Assembly (NCBI RefSeq): GCF_001700325.1
Contig: NZ_MATO01000078.1
Span: 1-64,000 of the forward strand
Origin: Caryophanon latum
Lineage (GTDB): Bacteria; Bacillota; Bacilli; Bacillales_A; Planococcaceae
Direction of reading: 5' to 3'
Length of the DNA stretch: 64,000 bases
This document shows positions 52,881-63,744 of the stretch, piece by piece. Under the pieces are notes generated by a model. That model saw only the letters and a program-made list of their open reading frames with translations. It did not search any database and was not told the origin of the DNA. Each line of letters starts with the position of its first letter. Within the stretch, counting starts at the first letter, position 1. The translations under genes were made by a program, and so were the position numbers.

Positions 52881-54779
52881 TTATTCCCCGCTTACACGTG
52901 CGATTTTCCCTTGTTCAATGTACACAAGTAAAATCGAAATGTCTGCTGGGTTTACCCCTGCAATGCGTGACGCTTGTGCAATCGTTAACGGACGCACTTG
53001 CTTCAGCTTTTGTAGCGCCTCTGTTGCTAAGCTGCCAATTGCATCATAGTCGATGTTGTCTGGAATTTTTTTGTCTTCCATTTTCTTTAAGCGATCTGCT
53101 TGTTGCAGTGCTTTTTGAATGTAACCTTCGTACTTCAGTTGAATTTCGACTTGCTCACGAACGTCCTCGTTTAATGCCTCTGCTGTCGGCTCAATTAAAC
53201 TTGCGACTAAGTCATACGTCATTTCTGTACGCTTCACGAAATCAGATGCACGAATACCATCTTTTAATTCCGCACCACCAACTGAACGCACTACTTCTTG
53301 CGTCGTTTCGTTCGGCTTCACGATAATGCTGCGTAGACGTTCAATTTCTGACTCGATTTGCGCACGCTTTTTCGTAAACTTCGCATAACGCTCGTCCGAA
53401 ATTAACCCAACTTTGTAGCCAACGTCCGTTAAACGTAAATCGGCATTGTCGTGACGCAGTAATAAGCGGTATTCTGCACGAGAAGTTAATAAACGATACG
53501 GCTCGTTCGTCCCCTTTGTTACTAAGTCGTCGATTAATACACCGATGTACGCGTCCGAGCGAGATAAAATAACTTCTTCTTTACCTTGCACTTTTAATCC
53601 TGCGTTCATACCAGCCATTAACCCTTGACCAGCCGCCTCTTCATAACCCGATGTACCATTTAGCTGACCTGCTGTGTAAAGCCCACTAATCGCCTTCGTT
53701 TCAAGCGTCGGCCAAAGCTGTGTCGGCACGATGGCATCATACTCAATCGCATAGCCTGCACGCATAATTTCCGCGTTTTCTAAACCAGGAATCGATGCGA
53801 CCATTTTGCGCTGTACATGTTCAGGTAGCGACGTCGAGAAACCTTGCACGTATACTTCTTGCGTATCGCGTCCTTCTGGCTCAAGGAAAATTTGGTGGCG
53901 CGGCTTGTCCGCGAATCGCGTAATTTTATCCTCGATTGATGGGCAATAACGCGGACCTGTTCCTTTAATCATGCCTGAAAACATTGGCGATAAATGCAAA
54001 TTCGCATTAATGATGTCGTGCGTTTCTTCGCTCGTATACGTTAACCAGCAAGGCAGCTGATCGGTAATATGCTCCGTCGTTTCAAAGCTAAATGCACGCG
54101 GCTCGTCATCACCTGGTTGAATTTCCGTTTTTGAATAATCAATTGTACGACTATTCACACGCGGTGGCGTTCCTGTTTTAAAGCGCACTAAGTCAAAGCC
54201 AAGTTCCTTTAAGTTGTCCGCTAAGCGAATTGACGGCTGTTGGTTGTTTGGACCAGATGAATATTTTAAATCACCGATAATAATTTCACCGCGTAGGAAT
54301 GTACCTGTCGTCAGCACGACCGCTTCCGCACGATAAATCGCACCGACTTGTGTTAACACACCTTTTACAACACCGTCTTCAATGATTAGCTCTTCCACCA
54401 TCGCTTGACGAATTTGTAAATTTTCCTCTTCTTCTAACAAGCGCTTCATTTCACGTTGATATAGCTGCTTATCCGCTTGCGCACGTAATGCACGCACCGC
54501 AGGACCTTTCGCTGTATTTAACATGCGCATTTGAATGTACGTTTTATCAATCACGCGCCCCATTAAACCGCCTAGCGCATCAATTTCACGCACAACAATC
54601 CCTTTTGCTGGTCCACCAACTGACGGGTTACATGGCATAAATGCGATTAACTCTAAGTTGATCGTTAGCATTAATGTTTTTGCGCCCGTTTTTGCCGCTG
54701 CATATGCTGCTTCGACACCTGCATGCCCTGAACCGACAACAATTACATCATAATTTCCTGCTTCATACTGTGTTGCCAT
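52881..54779 (-). CDS. mnmG: tRNA uridine-5-carboxymethylaminomethyl modification enzyme MnmG (GidA)
   Basis: FAD enzyme that with MnmE modifies the wobble uridine of several tRNAs, 632 aa. The FAD site is [20 protein letters not shown]; other signatures are [22 protein letters not shown] and [20 protein letters not shown] 54779 follows AGAGAGGA. It lies 27 bp after mnmE. Confidence 0.98.
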   Translation of the reverse strand: MATQYEAGNYDVIVVGSGHAGVEAAYAAAKTGAKTLMLTINLELIAFMPCNPSVGGPAKGIVVREIDALGGLMGRVIDKTYIQMRMLNTAKGPAVRALRAQADKQLYQREMKRLLEEEENLQIRQAMVEELIIEDGVVKGVLTQVGAIYRAEAVVLTTGTFLRGEIIIGDLKYSSGPNNQQPSIRLADNLKELGFDLVRFKTGTPPRVNSRTIDYSKTEIQPGDDEPRAFSFETTEHITDQLPCWLTYTSEETHDIINANLHLSPMFSGMIKGTGPRYCPSIEDKITRFADKPRHQIFLEPEGRDTQEVYVQGFSTSLPEHVQRKMVASIPGLENAEIMRAGYAIEYDAIVPTQLWPTLETKAISGLYTAGQLNGTSGYEEAAGQGLMAGMNAGLKVQGKEEVILSRSDAYIGVLIDDLVTKGTNEPYRLLTSRAEYRLLLRHDNADLRLTDVGYKVGLISDERYAKFTKKRAQIESEIERLRSIIVKPNETTQEVVRSVGGAELKDGIRASDFVKRTEMTYDLVASLIEPTAEALNEDVREQVEIQLKYEGYIQKALQQADRLKKMEDKKIPDNIDYDAIGSLATEALQKLKQVRPLTIAQASRIAGVNPADISILLVYIEQGKIARVSGE

Positions 54780-54806
54780 TACTCAAATTCCTCTCTTGTT
54801 ATAAAT

Positions 54807-56192
54807 CTATTTCCCTAAACAGAATTGCGAGAACAGCTGATTAATTAAGCTCTCTTGCACTGTATCACCGATAATTTCACCAAGAATTTCCCACGTGCGC
54901 GTTACATCAATTTGTACCATATCGACTGGCACGCCCGCTTCAGCTGCATCAAGCGCATCGGTAATCACGTCGCGCGCTTGGTTTAATAGCGCAATGTGAC
55001 GCGCATTCGATACGTACGTCATGTCGCCTTGCTCTACTTGCCCATCAAAGAATAACGCCGCAATCGCCTCTTCAAGCTCAATAACGCCCTCTTCTTTTAA
55101 CAACGATGTCGCCACAACACGCGATTTCCCCGCTAAGTCGTACACGCGATTTAAATCAATTTTACGCTCTAAATCCGTCTTGTTTACAACGACGATGTAA
55201 TCCATATGCTGAATCGTTTCAAATAGGCGCTCATCTTCAATCGATAGCTCCTCAGCAGAGTTTAACACAAGTAAGATTAAGTCTGCTTCTTTCAAAACTT
55301 GACGAGAACGCTCCACACCGATGCGCTCGACGATATCTTCCGTCTCACGAATGCCTGCTGTATCAACTAGACGAAGCGGCACACCACGCACGTTCACATA
55401 TTCTTCGATAATATCACGCGTCGTCCCGGCAATATCTGTTACGATCGCTTTATTTTCTTGCACTAAGCTATTTAAAAGTGACGATTTTCCAACGTTCGGG
55501 CGTCCTAAAATAACAGTCGATAAACCTTCACGTAAAATTTTCCCTTGTGATGACGTTTGTAACAGCTTTTCTATTTCATCACGCACCCACGAGCACTTCT
55601 CAAGAAGCACCGGTACGGTCATTTCCTCAACGTCATCGTACTCTGGATAATCGATATTGACTTCTACTTGCGCCAATGTTTCAATAAGAGCTTGGCGTAA
55701 ATCGGTAATTAAACGCGACAGCTTACCGTCCATTTGTCCGAGCGCGACATTCATCGCACGGTCTGTTTTTGCACGAATTAAATCCATTACCGCTTCCGCC
55801 TGTGATAAATCGATACGACCGTTTAAAAACGCACGCTTCGTAAACTCACCTGGCTCTGCTAAACGCGCACCGTTCACAAGCACAAGCTGCAACACACGGT
55901 TAACAGACACAATACCACCGTGACAATTAATTTCAACAACGTCCTCACGCGTAAATGTTTTCGGTGCCTTCATTAACGACAGCATGACTTCCTCAACGAT
56001 TTCACCAGTCTTTGGTTCATGTAAATGCCCGTAATGAATCGTATGCGACGGCTGCTCCATTAAACGTTTGCCACCTGGCGTTTTAAATACTCGATCTGCA
56101 ATTTCGACTGCCTGGTTCCCACTTAAACGAACGATGGCAATTGCACCTTCGCCCATCGGTGTGGAAATCGCAGCAATTGTATCAAATTCCAT
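54807..56192 (-). CDS. mnmE: tRNA modification GTPase MnmE (TrmE)
   Basis: GTPase partner of MnmG, 461 aa. N-terminal folate-binding domain ([21 protein letters not shown]), helical domain, inserted G domain with [20 protein letters not shown] and NKTD, and the C-terminal FCLGK with the conserved cysteine. ATG 56192 follows AGGAGG. It is separated from jag by 240 bp with DnaA boxes and a terminator. Confidence 0.98.
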   Translation of the reverse strand: MEFDTIAAISTPMGEGAIAIVRLSGNQAVEIADRVFKTPGGKRLMEQPSHTIHYGHLHEPKTGEIVEEVMLSLMKAPKTFTREDVVEINCHGGIVSVNRVLQLVLVNGARLAEPGEFTKRAFLNGRIDLSQAEAVMDLIRAKTDRAMNVALGQMDGKLSRLITDLRQALIETLAQVEVNIDYPEYDDVEEMTVPVLLEKCSWVRDEIEKLLQTSSQGKILREGLSTVILGRPNVGKSSLLNSLVQENKAIVTDIAGTTRDIIEEYVNVRGVPLRLVDTAGIRETEDIVERIGVERSRQVLKEADLILLVLNSAEELSIEDERLFETIQHMDYIVVVNKTDLERKIDLNRVYDLAGKSRVVATSLLKEEGVIELEEAIAALFFDGQVEQGDMTYVSNARHIALLNQARDVITDALDAAEAGVPVDMVQIDVTRTWEILGEIIGDTVQESLINQLFSQFCLGK

Positions 56193-56216
56193 ACTAATCC
56201 TCCTAAAAATAAAAAC

Positions 56217-56362
56217 TTATCCACATGTGCATAAGTTTTATCCGCTCTTTTACTCACTAACTACATAGACTAACATAATTCACATAAAATCTAAAGCAGC
56301 AACGTTAATACGCGAAGTTATTAACATCTATCCACAAGTTACCCACAGCTTTTTGTGGATAA
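56217..56362. promoter_or_regulatory. DnaA-box cluster between jag and mnmE
   Basis: Perfect boxes TTATCCACA (56217-56225) and TGTGGATAA (56354-56362) plus variants CTATCCACA (56328-56336) and TTACCCACA (56339-56347). Confidence 0.65.
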
Positions 56363-56392
56363 ATCGCGGAATATTCACAAAAATCTTAAATA

Positions 56393-56434
56393 AAAAAGAC
56401 CATCTAAGATTTTTTGTCTTAGATGGTCTTTTTT
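56393..56434 (-). terminator. Terminator after jag
   Basis: GACCATCTAAGA / TCTTAGATGGTC stem flanked by A-run and T-run; it overlaps the jag stop. Confidence 0.88.
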
Positions 56435-57233
56435 ATCTTACTGGTTGAATGACTAAGTAACGGTTTGGCTCTATGCCTTCTGAGTACGTTTCGATATCCA
56501 CACGACTAGACAGTACGTTGTGGATAACTTTTCGTTCGTACGATGGCATCGGCTCAAACGTTACTGTTTTGCCTGTGCGAATTGCTTTTTCAGCCATGCG
56601 TGACGCTAATACTTCAAGCGCTTCCTCACGACGATCACGATAATTTTCAACATCAATTAAAATCGTGATATAGCTTTGCGACTGCTTATTCACAACAAGC
56701 TGCGTTAATTGCTGTAGCGCATTTAGCGTATGACCACGCTTACCAATTAATAGCGCTGCCTTTTTGCTCGAAAGCTCTACATACAAAGTTTTCCCTTGCT
56801 TATGCATATCAACGTGCAAATCATGAATGTTCATTGCTTTAGCTACTTCTTTTAAATACGTTTCCGTCACTTCTTTTACAAGCGGTGTATCATCAATTTT
56901 TTTCGGCTTTTCCTCGATCGGTGCTTCGGGAACAGCTTCCTCTAGCTCCACGATCGGTTCATCGTCCTCAGCGGCTGCTAGTTTTTCTGTAACGCGCGGC
57001 TCGTCTAAAACGATCGGTTCTACAGCTTCTTCAGCAGGAATGACGACAACTGGCTTTGACTCTTCCTTCACACGTACGATTACATGTGCAGAGCGCGCTC
57101 CGATGCCTAAAAAACCTTTTTTGCCTTCTTGTAAAACTTGGATGTCCACTTGCTCACGTGTCTTGCCTAGCTTTTTAAGAGCTAGTTCAATTGCTTCCTC
57201 TGAAGTAGCACCAATTTGCGTAGTTTGTTTCAC
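56433..57233 (-). CDS. jag: RNA-binding protein Jag/KhpB (SpoIIIJ-associated)
   Basis: RNA-binding protein of 266 aa with an N-terminal Jag_N domain (KQTTQIGATSEEAIELALKK), an acidic Pro/Glu-rich linker, a KH domain (LIGKRGHTLNALQQLTQLVV) and an R3H domain (RREEALEVLASRMA, MPSYERKVIHNVL). It acts with KhpA on RNA and cell division in studied species. The start is GTG 57233, six bases after GGGGGG; the longer ATG 57257 would swallow that ribosome site. It follows yidC. Confidence 0.95.
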   Translation of the reverse strand: MKQTTQIGATSEEAIELALKKLGKTREQVDIQVLQEGKKGFLGIGARSAHVIVRVKEESKPVVVIPAEEAVEPIVLDEPRVTEKLAAAEDDEPIVELEEAVPEAPIEEKPKKIDDTPLVKEVTETYLKEVAKAMNIHDLHVDMHKQGKTLYVELSSKKAALLIGKRGHTLNALQQLTQLVVNKQSQSYITILIDVENYRDRREEALEVLASRMAEKAIRTGKTVTFEPMPSYERKVIHNVLSSRVDIETYSEGIEPNRYLVIQPVR

Positions 57234-57261
57234 GTAAAGCCCCCCTAAAAGAGTCATTTCG

Positions 57262-58005
57262 TTACTTCTTTTTGTTCAACCAAGGTTTATGAATTACAAA
57301 ATTTTGACCGATTGAGAAAATATTTCCGACAATCCAGTATAGTGAAAGTGCTGCTGGTAAAAACGCACCGAACACAACGATCATTACTGGCATAATGTAC
57401 ATCATCATCTTCATTTGTGGGTTATCGCCAACTGGTGGTCCCGTTAAAATTACAGCTAGCTGCATTAAACCTGCAAGCACAGCAAAAAGAATGCTTGGCT
57501 CAGCTAAATGAACACCTAAAAATGATCCTAAATCGTATGCTGGTGTTACATTCATACGGCTAATTGCATGATAGAAACCAATTAAAATCGGCATTTGGAT
57601 GAAGATTGGTAAACAACCTGCTAAAGGATTAACACCAGACTCTTGCATTAATTTCATCATTTCTTGTTGATACTGCTGCTGTGTTTGCGCATCCTTAGAT
57701 GAGTATTTTGCCTGTAGCTCTTTTAATTTTGGTTGCATTTCTTGCATTTGCTTTGCGCTTTTCGTTTGCTTAACCATAAGCGGTAAAATGATTAAACGAA
57801 TTAAAATCGTTACCGCAATAATACCTAATGCGTATGTACCTAACCAACCTGCAAACATGTCAATTAACGATACTAGCGGCCAAACGATGAAGCTATTCCA
57901 AAAGCCTTCGCTCTCGGCTGAAATTGGTTGCTCGAACTCTGTACAACCTGCCAATGCAAGCGTTGCAACTGCAAGCGTTAAAAGTACCCAAAGTTTTTTC
58001 TTCAA
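57262..58005 (-). CDS. yidC: Membrane protein insertase YidC (SpoIIIJ/MisCA type)
   Basis: Lipoprotein insertase of the Oxa1/YidC family, 247 aa. Signal peptide ends in lipobox LALAGC, giving an N-terminal lipid-anchored cysteine (C21). Five membrane helices and the conserved arginine in TILIRLIILPLMVKQTKSA are visible. The start is TTG 58005, behind GTAGGAGG. It inserts membrane proteins with or without SecYEG. Whether it supports sporulation cannot be told. Confidence 0.96.
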   Translation of the reverse strand: MKKKLWVLLTLAVATLALAGCTEFEQPISAESEGFWNSFIVWPLVSLIDMFAGWLGTYALGIIAVTILIRLIILPLMVKQTKSAKQMQEMQPKLKELQAKYSSKDAQTQQQYQQEMMKLMQESGVNPLAGCLPIFIQMPILIGFYHAISRMNVTPAYDLGSFLGVHLAEPSILFAVLAGLMQLAVILTGPPVGDNPQMKMMMYIMPVMIVVFGAFLPAALSLYWIVGNIFSIGQNFVIHKPWLNKKK

Positions 58006-58140
58006 GCTTTTTCCTCCTACGTTGAAACACTATTTAGTTTTTGCTATTTTATCATGTTACAAAATAACTTCCTACTGCTCGTGCAAGCTATTTTATAAAC
58101 CGATATTTTCATTTTATATGATGCGGATTGCAATGCGCAT

Positions 58141-58500
58141 CTATTCACTCTTTAATTTATTGTTTTTTAATACTTTTGCAATTTTCATTACGTGCATTAA
58201 GCTGTCCTTCGCTTCATGGAAGTCTAGCGCGGCCGCCCCGTGTCTGGCGATAATAACATAGTCTACATCCTGCTTTACGTCCTCACGTAGCTCTAACAAC
58301 GCTTGACGAATGTAGCGTTTAATTTGGTTGCGCTTTACCGCATTCCCAAGCTTTTTACTTACCGATAGTCCGACGCGAAAATGCTTCTGATCTTGCTTTG
58401 GCATTACATATACGACAAATTGACGATTCGCAAATGACTTTCCTCTTTTAAACACCTTTTGAAAATCTTCATTCTTCTTTATACGCTGGCGCTTATTCAT
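58141..58500 (-). CDS. rnpA: Ribonuclease P protein component
   Basis: Protein subunit of RNase P, 119 aa, for tRNA 5' maturation. [20 protein letters not shown] at the start and the RNR motif region [17 protein letters not shown] are typical. Start ATG 58500 lies behind GCAGGTGAAG; a long upstream frame runs back over the rpmH terminator and is not real. It follows rpmH. Confidence 0.97.
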   Translation of the reverse strand: MNKRQRIKKNEDFQKVFKRGKSFANRQFVVYVMPKQDQKHFRVGLSVSKKLGNAVKRNQIKRYIRQALLELREDVKQDVDYVIIARHGAAALDFHEAKDSLMHVMKIAKVLKNNKLKSE

Positions 58501-58606
58501 CTTCTTCACCTGCTCATTCGAACTTTCACTCAAAAATAAATATAGGGCGATTCGCGTAAAACACACAAATCGCCCATTGAAAACTCTTTTCCCTCGTACT
58601 CTAACG

Positions 58607-58637
58607 AAAAAAAAGACCACTGATGTGGCTCAGTGGA
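58607..58637 (-). terminator. Terminator-like hairpin between rpmH and rnpA
   Basis: CCACTGA-GCCACA-TCAGTGG followed by eight T on the minus strand, directly after the rpmH stop. It would reduce rnpA transcription relative to rpmH. Confidence 0.82.
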
Positions 58638-58638
58638 C

Positions 58639-58773
58639 TTATGCTGATAATACTTTGCGACCTTTTTTACGACGACGAGCTAAAACATTGCGACCGTTTT
58701 TAGTAGCCATGCGTGCACGGAAGCCATGTACTTTACTATGTTTACGTTTCTTTGGTTGGTACGTACGTTTCAT
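58639..58773 (-). CDS. rpmH: 50S ribosomal protein L34
   Basis: Ribosomal protein L34, 44 aa, very basic: starts [20 protein letters not shown] and ends [14 protein letters not shown] 58773 lies behind AGGAGGTG. It is the gene next to oriC and is read away from it, as in nearly all bacteria with this gene order. Confidence 0.98.
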   Translation of the reverse strand: MKRTYQPKKRKHSKVHGFRARMATKNGRNVLARRRKKGRKVLSA

Positions 58774-58943
58774 TACTATACACCTCCTGCAATATAAATT
58801 TCATCTATTTTCTACATACAGACTTGAATAGTATAAGTTATGCCAATGCAATTTGTCAATGCTTTCATAAAAAAGTTTCGACTATACAAGCGCTCAAATC
58901 TATGTTTAACTACTCAAAATACAGCGCCTCTAAAACAACCGAC

Positions 58944-59227
58944 TTATCCACATTTTTTTCATTTTTCTGTGGATAACCTGTGGATAAGCTTTCTTACAAA
59001 AAAATGTTATCCACATAGTTACCCACAGCTTATCCACATATATACAGGGTGTGGATAACTGTTTTGTGAATAGTGGATAACTCTGTGGATAAGTTTTTCA
59101 AAGCCTTGTTATACTTAAGTTTTTCTGCTATCATTACGTTAAATTGCCTGTGGAAAACTCTAGTCAGAAAAAAACTTATCCACACTATCCACAGCCTGTG
59201 GATAACTTAATCCACAGCTTATGGATA
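58944..59227. promoter_or_regulatory. oriC: oriC, left part: DnaA-box cluster upstream of dnaA
   Basis: Nine perfect DnaA boxes: TTATCCACA at 58944, 59007, 59030 and 59176; TGTGGATAA at 58968, 58979, 59050, 59084 and 59197. Near matches lie at 59019, 59072, 59149, 59185 and 59219. The cluster both binds DnaA for initiation and probably represses dnaA. Confidence 0.93.
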
Positions 59228-59231
59228 ACTC

Positions 59232-59261
59232 TTGTTCACAACATGTGAATATGTGTATAAC
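59232..59261 (+). promoter_or_regulatory. Putative dnaA promoter
   Basis: TTGTTC and TATAAC with an 18-bp spacer and a TG before the -10, directly next to the last DnaA-box-like site. The -35 is weak. Confidence 0.35.
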
Positions 59262-59396
59262 TTTCATTTTAGACACTAAAAAAGATGGAGTAATATTCTT
59301 CTTTTACAACATAAAAAAAATTTTTAAAACGCATATTTTCAAGGGCGTTATTTTTGTGCTAAACAAACATTTTATAAAAAAGGAGTGACAACACAT

Positions 59397-60740
59397 TTGA
59401 AAAATTTAAAGGATCTTTGGAATCAAGTGCTTTCTCAAGTAGAGCAGAAAATTTCAAAACCTAGCTTTGAAACGTGGTTAAAATCGACTAAACTTTTAAC
59501 CTATAAGGGAAAAACAATTACGATTGCAGCACCTAACTCGTTCGCACGTGATTGGCTAGAAACCCACTATACACAGCTTGTAGCTATGATTTTAGTTGAA
59601 CTAACGGGGGAGGAAATTTCCATCAAATTCGTCGTACAAAAAGATGACGATGACGACATCAACTTGCCTCCACCAATTAAACTGCCAAAAATCGAGGAAA
59701 ACTACGACATTGCATCAGGCATGCTCAATCCGAAATACACCTTTGACACATTTGTCATCGGTTCTGGCAACCGATTCGCTCATGCAGCAAGTTTGGCCGT
59801 TGCAGAGGCTCCTGCAAAAGCATATAATCCATTTTTCATCTATGGTGGTGTAGGACTCGGCAAAACACATTTAATGCATGCAATCGGTCATTACGTGCTA
59901 GAGCATAATCCGAAAGCTAAAGTAGTATACTTATCATCTGAAAAGTTCACGAATGAATTCATTAACTCTATTCGTGACAACAAAGCAATTGAATTTCGCA
60001 ACAAATACCGCAATGTAGACGTTCTACTCATCGATGATATTCAATTTTTAGCAGGGAAAGAATCTACACAAGAGGAATTTTTCCACACATTTAATACGCT
60101 ACATGAGGAATCAAAACAAATTATTATTTCTAGCGACCGACCACCAAAAGAAATCCCAACACTTGAGGATCGACTGCGCTCTCGCTTTGAATGGGGACTT
60201 ATTACCGATATTGCACCACCTGACTTAGAAACGCGCATTGCAATCTTACGTAAAAAAGCGAAGGCAGAACAGCTTGAGGACATTCCAAACGAAGTAATGC
60301 TCTACATTGCAAATCAAATTGATTCCAATATTCGTGAGCTGGAAGGTGCATTAATTCGCGTAGTAGCGTATTCTTCATTAGTGAATAAAGAAATTAGCAT
60401 TGAAGTTGCTGGTGAAGCGTTAAAAGACATTATGCAAAACGGAAAACCTCGTGCGCTGACAATTTTAGATATTCAAAGTGCTGTAGGTGAGCATTATCAA
60501 GTGCATTTAGATGATTTTGCAGCGAAAAAACGTACGAAAACGATTGCTTATCCACGTCAAATCGCGATGTATTTATCACGAGAGCTTACCGAATATTCGT
60601 TACCTAAAATTGGATATGAATTCGGTGGACGCGATCACACGACAGTTATTCATGCACATGAAAAGATTTCCGCATTGATGAAAACGGACAAACAACTAAA
60701 GCAAGATGTAAAAAAAATTAGGGCGGTACTCGGAAAATAA
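59397..60740 (+). CDS. dnaA: Chromosomal replication initiator protein DnaA
   Basis: Initiator of replication, 447 aa. Domain I starts [17 protein letters not shown]; domain III has Walker [16 protein letters not shown], Walker [11 protein letters not shown] and sensor regions; domain IV ends with the signature [15 protein letters not shown] choose TTG 59397, about 11 bases after AAGGAG and aligned with the start of other DnaA proteins; GTG 59385 lies within the ribosome site. Flanked by DnaA-box clusters on both sides. Confidence 0.98.
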   Translation: MKNLKDLWNQVLSQVEQKISKPSFETWLKSTKLLTYKGKTITIAAPNSFARDWLETHYTQLVAMILVELTGEEISIKFVVQKDDDDDINLPPPIKLPKIEENYDIASGMLNPKYTFDTFVIGSGNRFAHAASLAVAEAPAKAYNPFFIYGGVGLGKTHLMHAIGHYVLEHNPKAKVVYLSSEKFTNEFINSIRDNKAIEFRNKYRNVDVLLIDDIQFLAGKESTQEEFFHTFNTLHEESKQIIISSDRPPKEIPTLEDRLRSRFEWGLITDIAPPDLETRIAILRKKAKAEQLEDIPNEVMLYIANQIDSNIRELEGALIRVVAYSSLVNKEISIEVAGEALKDIMQNGKPRALTILDIQSAVGEHYQVHLDDFAAKKRTKTIAYPRQIAMYLSRELTEYSLPKIGYEFGGRDHTTVIHAHEKISALMKTDKQLKQDVKKIRAVLGK

Positions 60741-60742
60741 CC

Positions 60743-60865
60743 TGTGGATAAAACAACGACTTATCCACAGACTTATCCACAAGTTATCCACAAGCGGAAG
60801 TGTTGCTACACAAGGCTTCAAGGCACTTATCCACACTATCCACAGCCCCTACTACTATATCTATT
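60743..60865. promoter_or_regulatory. oriC: oriC, right part: DnaA boxes and DnaA-trio unwinding element
   Basis: Five perfect boxes: TGTGGATAA at 60743 and TTATCCACA at 60761, 60773, 60784 and 60827. The last box variant CTATCCACA (60836-60844) is followed by GCCCC and then CTACTACTATAT (about 60850), whose complement reads as GAT triplets: the DnaA-trio arrangement. An AT-rich stretch to 60895 follows and is the probable unwinding site. Confidence 0.88.
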
Positions 60866-60909
60866 AAAAAAATAAATAATATAATATATATAAAGCGAGG
60901 TATTTTTTG

Positions 60910-62043
60910 ATGAAATTTGAGATTATGCGTGACCGTTTATTAGACGGTTTAAACAATGCAATGCGTGCAATAAGTTCAAAAACAACGATTCCGATTTTAA
61001 CTGGAATTAAACTAGATGTAACAGCTGAAGGATTACGCTTAACAGGTAGTGATGCTGATATTACAATTCAAACATTCGTAAAAACAGAAGAAAACGGTAA
61101 ACAAATCATTAATGTCGATGAGCCAGGATCAATTGTGTTACAAGCACGTATGTTGCACGAAATTGTACGTAAGCTACCGACAAATGAAGTAGAAATCGAA
61201 GTAACTACAGGCTTACAAACTATTATTCGTTCAGGTAAATCAGAATTCCATCTGATTGGCTCTGATGCAAATGAATATCCACAACTGCCAGAAATCGCGA
61301 ACAATGAGCAATTTTCAATACCAAGTGATTTATTAAAAACAGTTATTCGTGAAACGGTATTTGCAGTATCAACATCAGAATCACGTCCAGTGCTAACAGG
61401 TGTACATTGGCAAACAAAAGAAGAGCAACTTGTATGCGTGGCAACAGATAGTCATCGTTTAGCACGTCGGAAAGTAACAGTCGAAAACGTACCAGTTGGT
61501 CAAAACGTCGTCATTCCTGGTAAAAGCTTAAACGAGTTAAATAAAATTTTAGACGACTCAACAGATTTAGTGAATGTTGCTTTAACGAGCCAGCAAGTGC
61601 TATTCAAAACAAAAGAAGTATTATTCTTCTCACGTTTACTTGAAGGCAACTATCCAGATACAAGCCGTCTAATCCCTGACGACTATCAAACGAATGTGAC
61701 AATTAACGGTAAATCACTTTTACAAGCAATTGACCGTGCATCACTATTAGCACGTGAAGATCGCAACAATGTCGTTCGATTTGAAACAGTTGGTCAAAAT
61801 ACAGTTGAAATTTCATCGAACTCACCTGAAATTGGGAAAGTAAAAGAGGAGATTACGGTTGAAAATTTAGAAGGTGACGAATTAAAAATTTCGTTCTCAG
61901 CAAAATACATGATGGACGCGTTAAAAGCTATTGATGGGCAAGACGTAATGATTCAATTCACAGGCACGATGAAACCATTTATTTTACGTTCGATTCATGA
62001 TGATGCCATCTTACAATTAATTTTACCGGTGCGTACTTACTAA
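60910..62043 (+). CDS. dnaN: DNA polymerase III beta subunit (sliding clamp)
   Basis: Sliding clamp, 377 aa, a dimer of three-domain subunits holding the polymerase on DNA. MKFEIMRDRLLDGLNNAMRA, KTTIPILTGIKL, ATDSHRLARRKV and the C-terminal LILPVRTY are typical. ATG 60910 follows GCGAGGT by 8 bases; the TTG just before it is less likely. It lies after the unwinding element, as in Bacillus. Confidence 0.98.
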   Translation: MKFEIMRDRLLDGLNNAMRAISSKTTIPILTGIKLDVTAEGLRLTGSDADITIQTFVKTEENGKQIINVDEPGSIVLQARMLHEIVRKLPTNEVEIEVTTGLQTIIRSGKSEFHLIGSDANEYPQLPEIANNEQFSIPSDLLKTVIRETVFAVSTSESRPVLTGVHWQTKEEQLVCVATDSHRLARRKVTVENVPVGQNVVIPGKSLNELNKILDDSTDLVNVALTSQQVLFKTKEVLFFSRLLEGNYPDTSRLIPDDYQTNVTINGKSLLQAIDRASLLAREDRNNVVRFETVGQNTVEISSNSPEIGKVKEEITVENLEGDELKISFSAKYMMDALKAIDGQDVMIQFTGTMKPFILRSIHDDAILQLILPVRTY

Positions 62044-62082
62044 CAGTTACCGATAACTTCTCAACATAGTTGGTTCAAGCTA

Positions 62083-62162
62083 GTGTTGACCCATCAAGGT
62101 TGTTTAAAACAAGAGGCGGACTCCTGCGTGAAAAGCAACCTCGAATTATGGTGGAGAGCCAC
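62083..62162. repeat. Interspersed repeat, family 2 (short inverted copy)
   Basis: On the minus strand it reads GGCTCTCCACCATAATTCGAG, GGTTGCTTTTCACGCAGGAG, TCCGCCTCTTGTTTTAAAC, AACCTTGATGGGTCAAC: family 2 ends with a minimal core. The rest of 62044-62398 contains only a terminator. Confidence 0.7.
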
Positions 62163-62303
62163 ATATTTTGTGTATAACGATGTAAATTATAAATGGCAGC
62201 GAGAAACATTTCCGTTATCGCCAAAACGTTAGGATCATAAAGTCGTTCTACTTGTTCGATTGTATGTTCGCATGTTAAAATTTAAATACTGAATTGTTAA
62301 ATC

Positions 62304-62335
62304 AGATAGTCACAAGACGTGGCTATCTTTTTTTA
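62304..62335 (+). terminator. Terminator between dnaN and yaaA
   Basis: AGATAGTCAC-AAGAC-GTGGCTATCT followed by TTTTTT. It separates dnaA-dnaN from yaaA-recF. Confidence 0.85.
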
Positions 62336-62398
62336 CTTTATAACGAAAATTAGGTATGATAGAAAAATACTTGTTTGAAATACTGGAGGCAAAATTAC

Positions 62399-62626
62399 GT
62401 GAATGATTTAATCATTGATACAGAATATATAACACTAGGTCAGGCTTTAAAAATGACGGATGCGATTAGCTCTGGTGGTATGGCAAAATGGTTTTTAAGC
62501 GAACATGAAGTGTTTGTAAATGGAGAGGCAGAAGATCGACGTGGACGTAAACTACGCCATGATGATGTCGTGAATATTCCCAATGTTGGTCGTTTTAAAA
62601 TTGTCGATGCATTCGTTGGTGAATAA
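62399..62626 (+). CDS. yaaA: S4-domain RNA-binding protein YaaA
   Basis: A 75-aa protein with a single S4 domain ([43 protein letters not shown]). Relatives bind ribosomal RNA and assist 50S assembly or recycling. The start is GTG 62399, nine bases after GGAGG. Its stop overlaps recF by one base (TAATG), so the two are coupled. Confidence 0.93.
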   Translation: MNDLIIDTEYITLGQALKMTDAISSGGMAKWFLSEHEVFVNGEAEDRRGRKLRHDDVVNIPNVGRFKIVDAFVGE

Positions 62627-63744
62627 TGCACATTCACCAACTTAAACTTACCAACTACCGCAATTATGATCAGCTAGAGCTCGAATTCTCTCCTAAAATT
62701 AACGTTTTCATTGGGCAAAATGCGCAAGGTAAAACGAACTTGATGGAGTCTATTTATGTACTAGCAATGGCGAAATCTCATCGCACAGCAAATGACAAAG
62801 AATTGATACGTTGGGAACAAGATTATGCTAAAATAGAAGGTGTGATTGAACGCCGATACGGGGCAAACCCGATGGAGCTTACAATCTCTAAAAAAGGCAA
62901 AAAAGGGCGCGTCAATCATATTGAGCAAAGCAAATTAAGCCAATATATTGGGCAAATGAACGTCGTTATGTTTGCACCGGAAGATTTACATGTCGTAAAA
63001 GGTAGTCCACAAATAAGACGCCGATTTATCGATATGGAGATTGGTCAAATTTCTCCTGTTTATTTACATGACTTATTGCAATATCAAAAAATTTTAAAAC
63101 AACGTAATTTGTTTTTAAAAAAGCATCAAGGTCACCAAAAGATTGATCAGGTGATGCTTGATGTATATACAGAACAGTTTGTAGAAGCCGCGGTAAAAAT
63201 TATTCGAAAGCGCTATGAGTTTATCGATATGTTACAGCGCTGGGCAGAGCCAATCCATGCAGGTATTACACGGCAACATGAGAAGCTTATAATTAAATAT
63301 AAAACAGTTCCTGGTTTGAAATCAGATTGGGCTGCTGACGATATGAAAGCATATTTGTATTCAAAATCGAAAGAGGCAGCAAGTCGAGAACTCGAACGCG
63401 GTATGACACTCGTCGGCCCACATCGCGACGATTTACAATTTTTTGTAAATAATTACGATGTGCAAATTTATGGCTCTCAAGGACAGCAACGTACGACTGC
63501 ATTGTCGCTAAAACTTGCTGAGATCGAGCTTATTAAGCAAGAGACGAACGAAGCGCCAATTTTATTGCTAGACGATGTGTTATCTGAGCTTGATGAGGAA
63601 CGCCAATCACATTTATTAAATATTATGCAAAGTGAAGTGCAAACGTTTGTAACGACACCGAGCATTGATGGTATACATCATGAGACAATCCAGCATGCAA
63701 AAATGTTTCACGTGGAACGAGGAGAAATTACATGTCCTGAATAA
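62626..63744 (+). CDS. recF: DNA replication and repair protein RecF
   Basis: SMC-like ATPase that loads RecA at gaps, 372 aa. Walker [13 protein letters not shown], signature [16 protein letters not shown] and Walker [19 protein letters not shown] are intact. ATG 62626 overlaps the yaaA stop. A parS-like site lies near its 3' end. The remB (yaaB) gene that follows recF in B. subtilis is absent. Confidence 0.97.
   Translation: MHIHQLKLTNYRNYDQLELEFSPKINVFIGQNAQGKTNLMESIYVLAMAKSHRTANDKELIRWEQDYAKIEGVIERRYGANPMELTISKKGKKGRVNHIEQSKLSQYIGQMNVVMFAPEDLHVVKGSPQIRRRFIDMEIGQISPVYLHDLLQYQKILKQRNLFLKKHQGHQKIDQVMLDVYTEQFVEAAVKIIRKRYEFIDMLQRWAEPIHAGITRQHEKLIIKYKTVPGLKSDWAADDMKAYLYSKSKEAASRELERGMTLVGPHRDDLQFFVNNYDVQIYGSQGQQRTTALSLKLAEIELIKQETNEAPILLLDDVLSELDEERQSHLLNIMQSEVQTFVTTPSIDGIHHETIQHAKMFHVERGEITCPE
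63704..63719. promoter_or_regulatory. parS-like site at the 3' end of recF
   Basis: TGTTTCACGTGGAACG matches parS at 14 of 16 positions. Confidence 0.65.

Noticed and set aside
57218-57233. TGTTTCACGTAAAGCC at the jag start as a parS site
   Set aside because: The right half does not match the consensus; it is simply the start region of jag.
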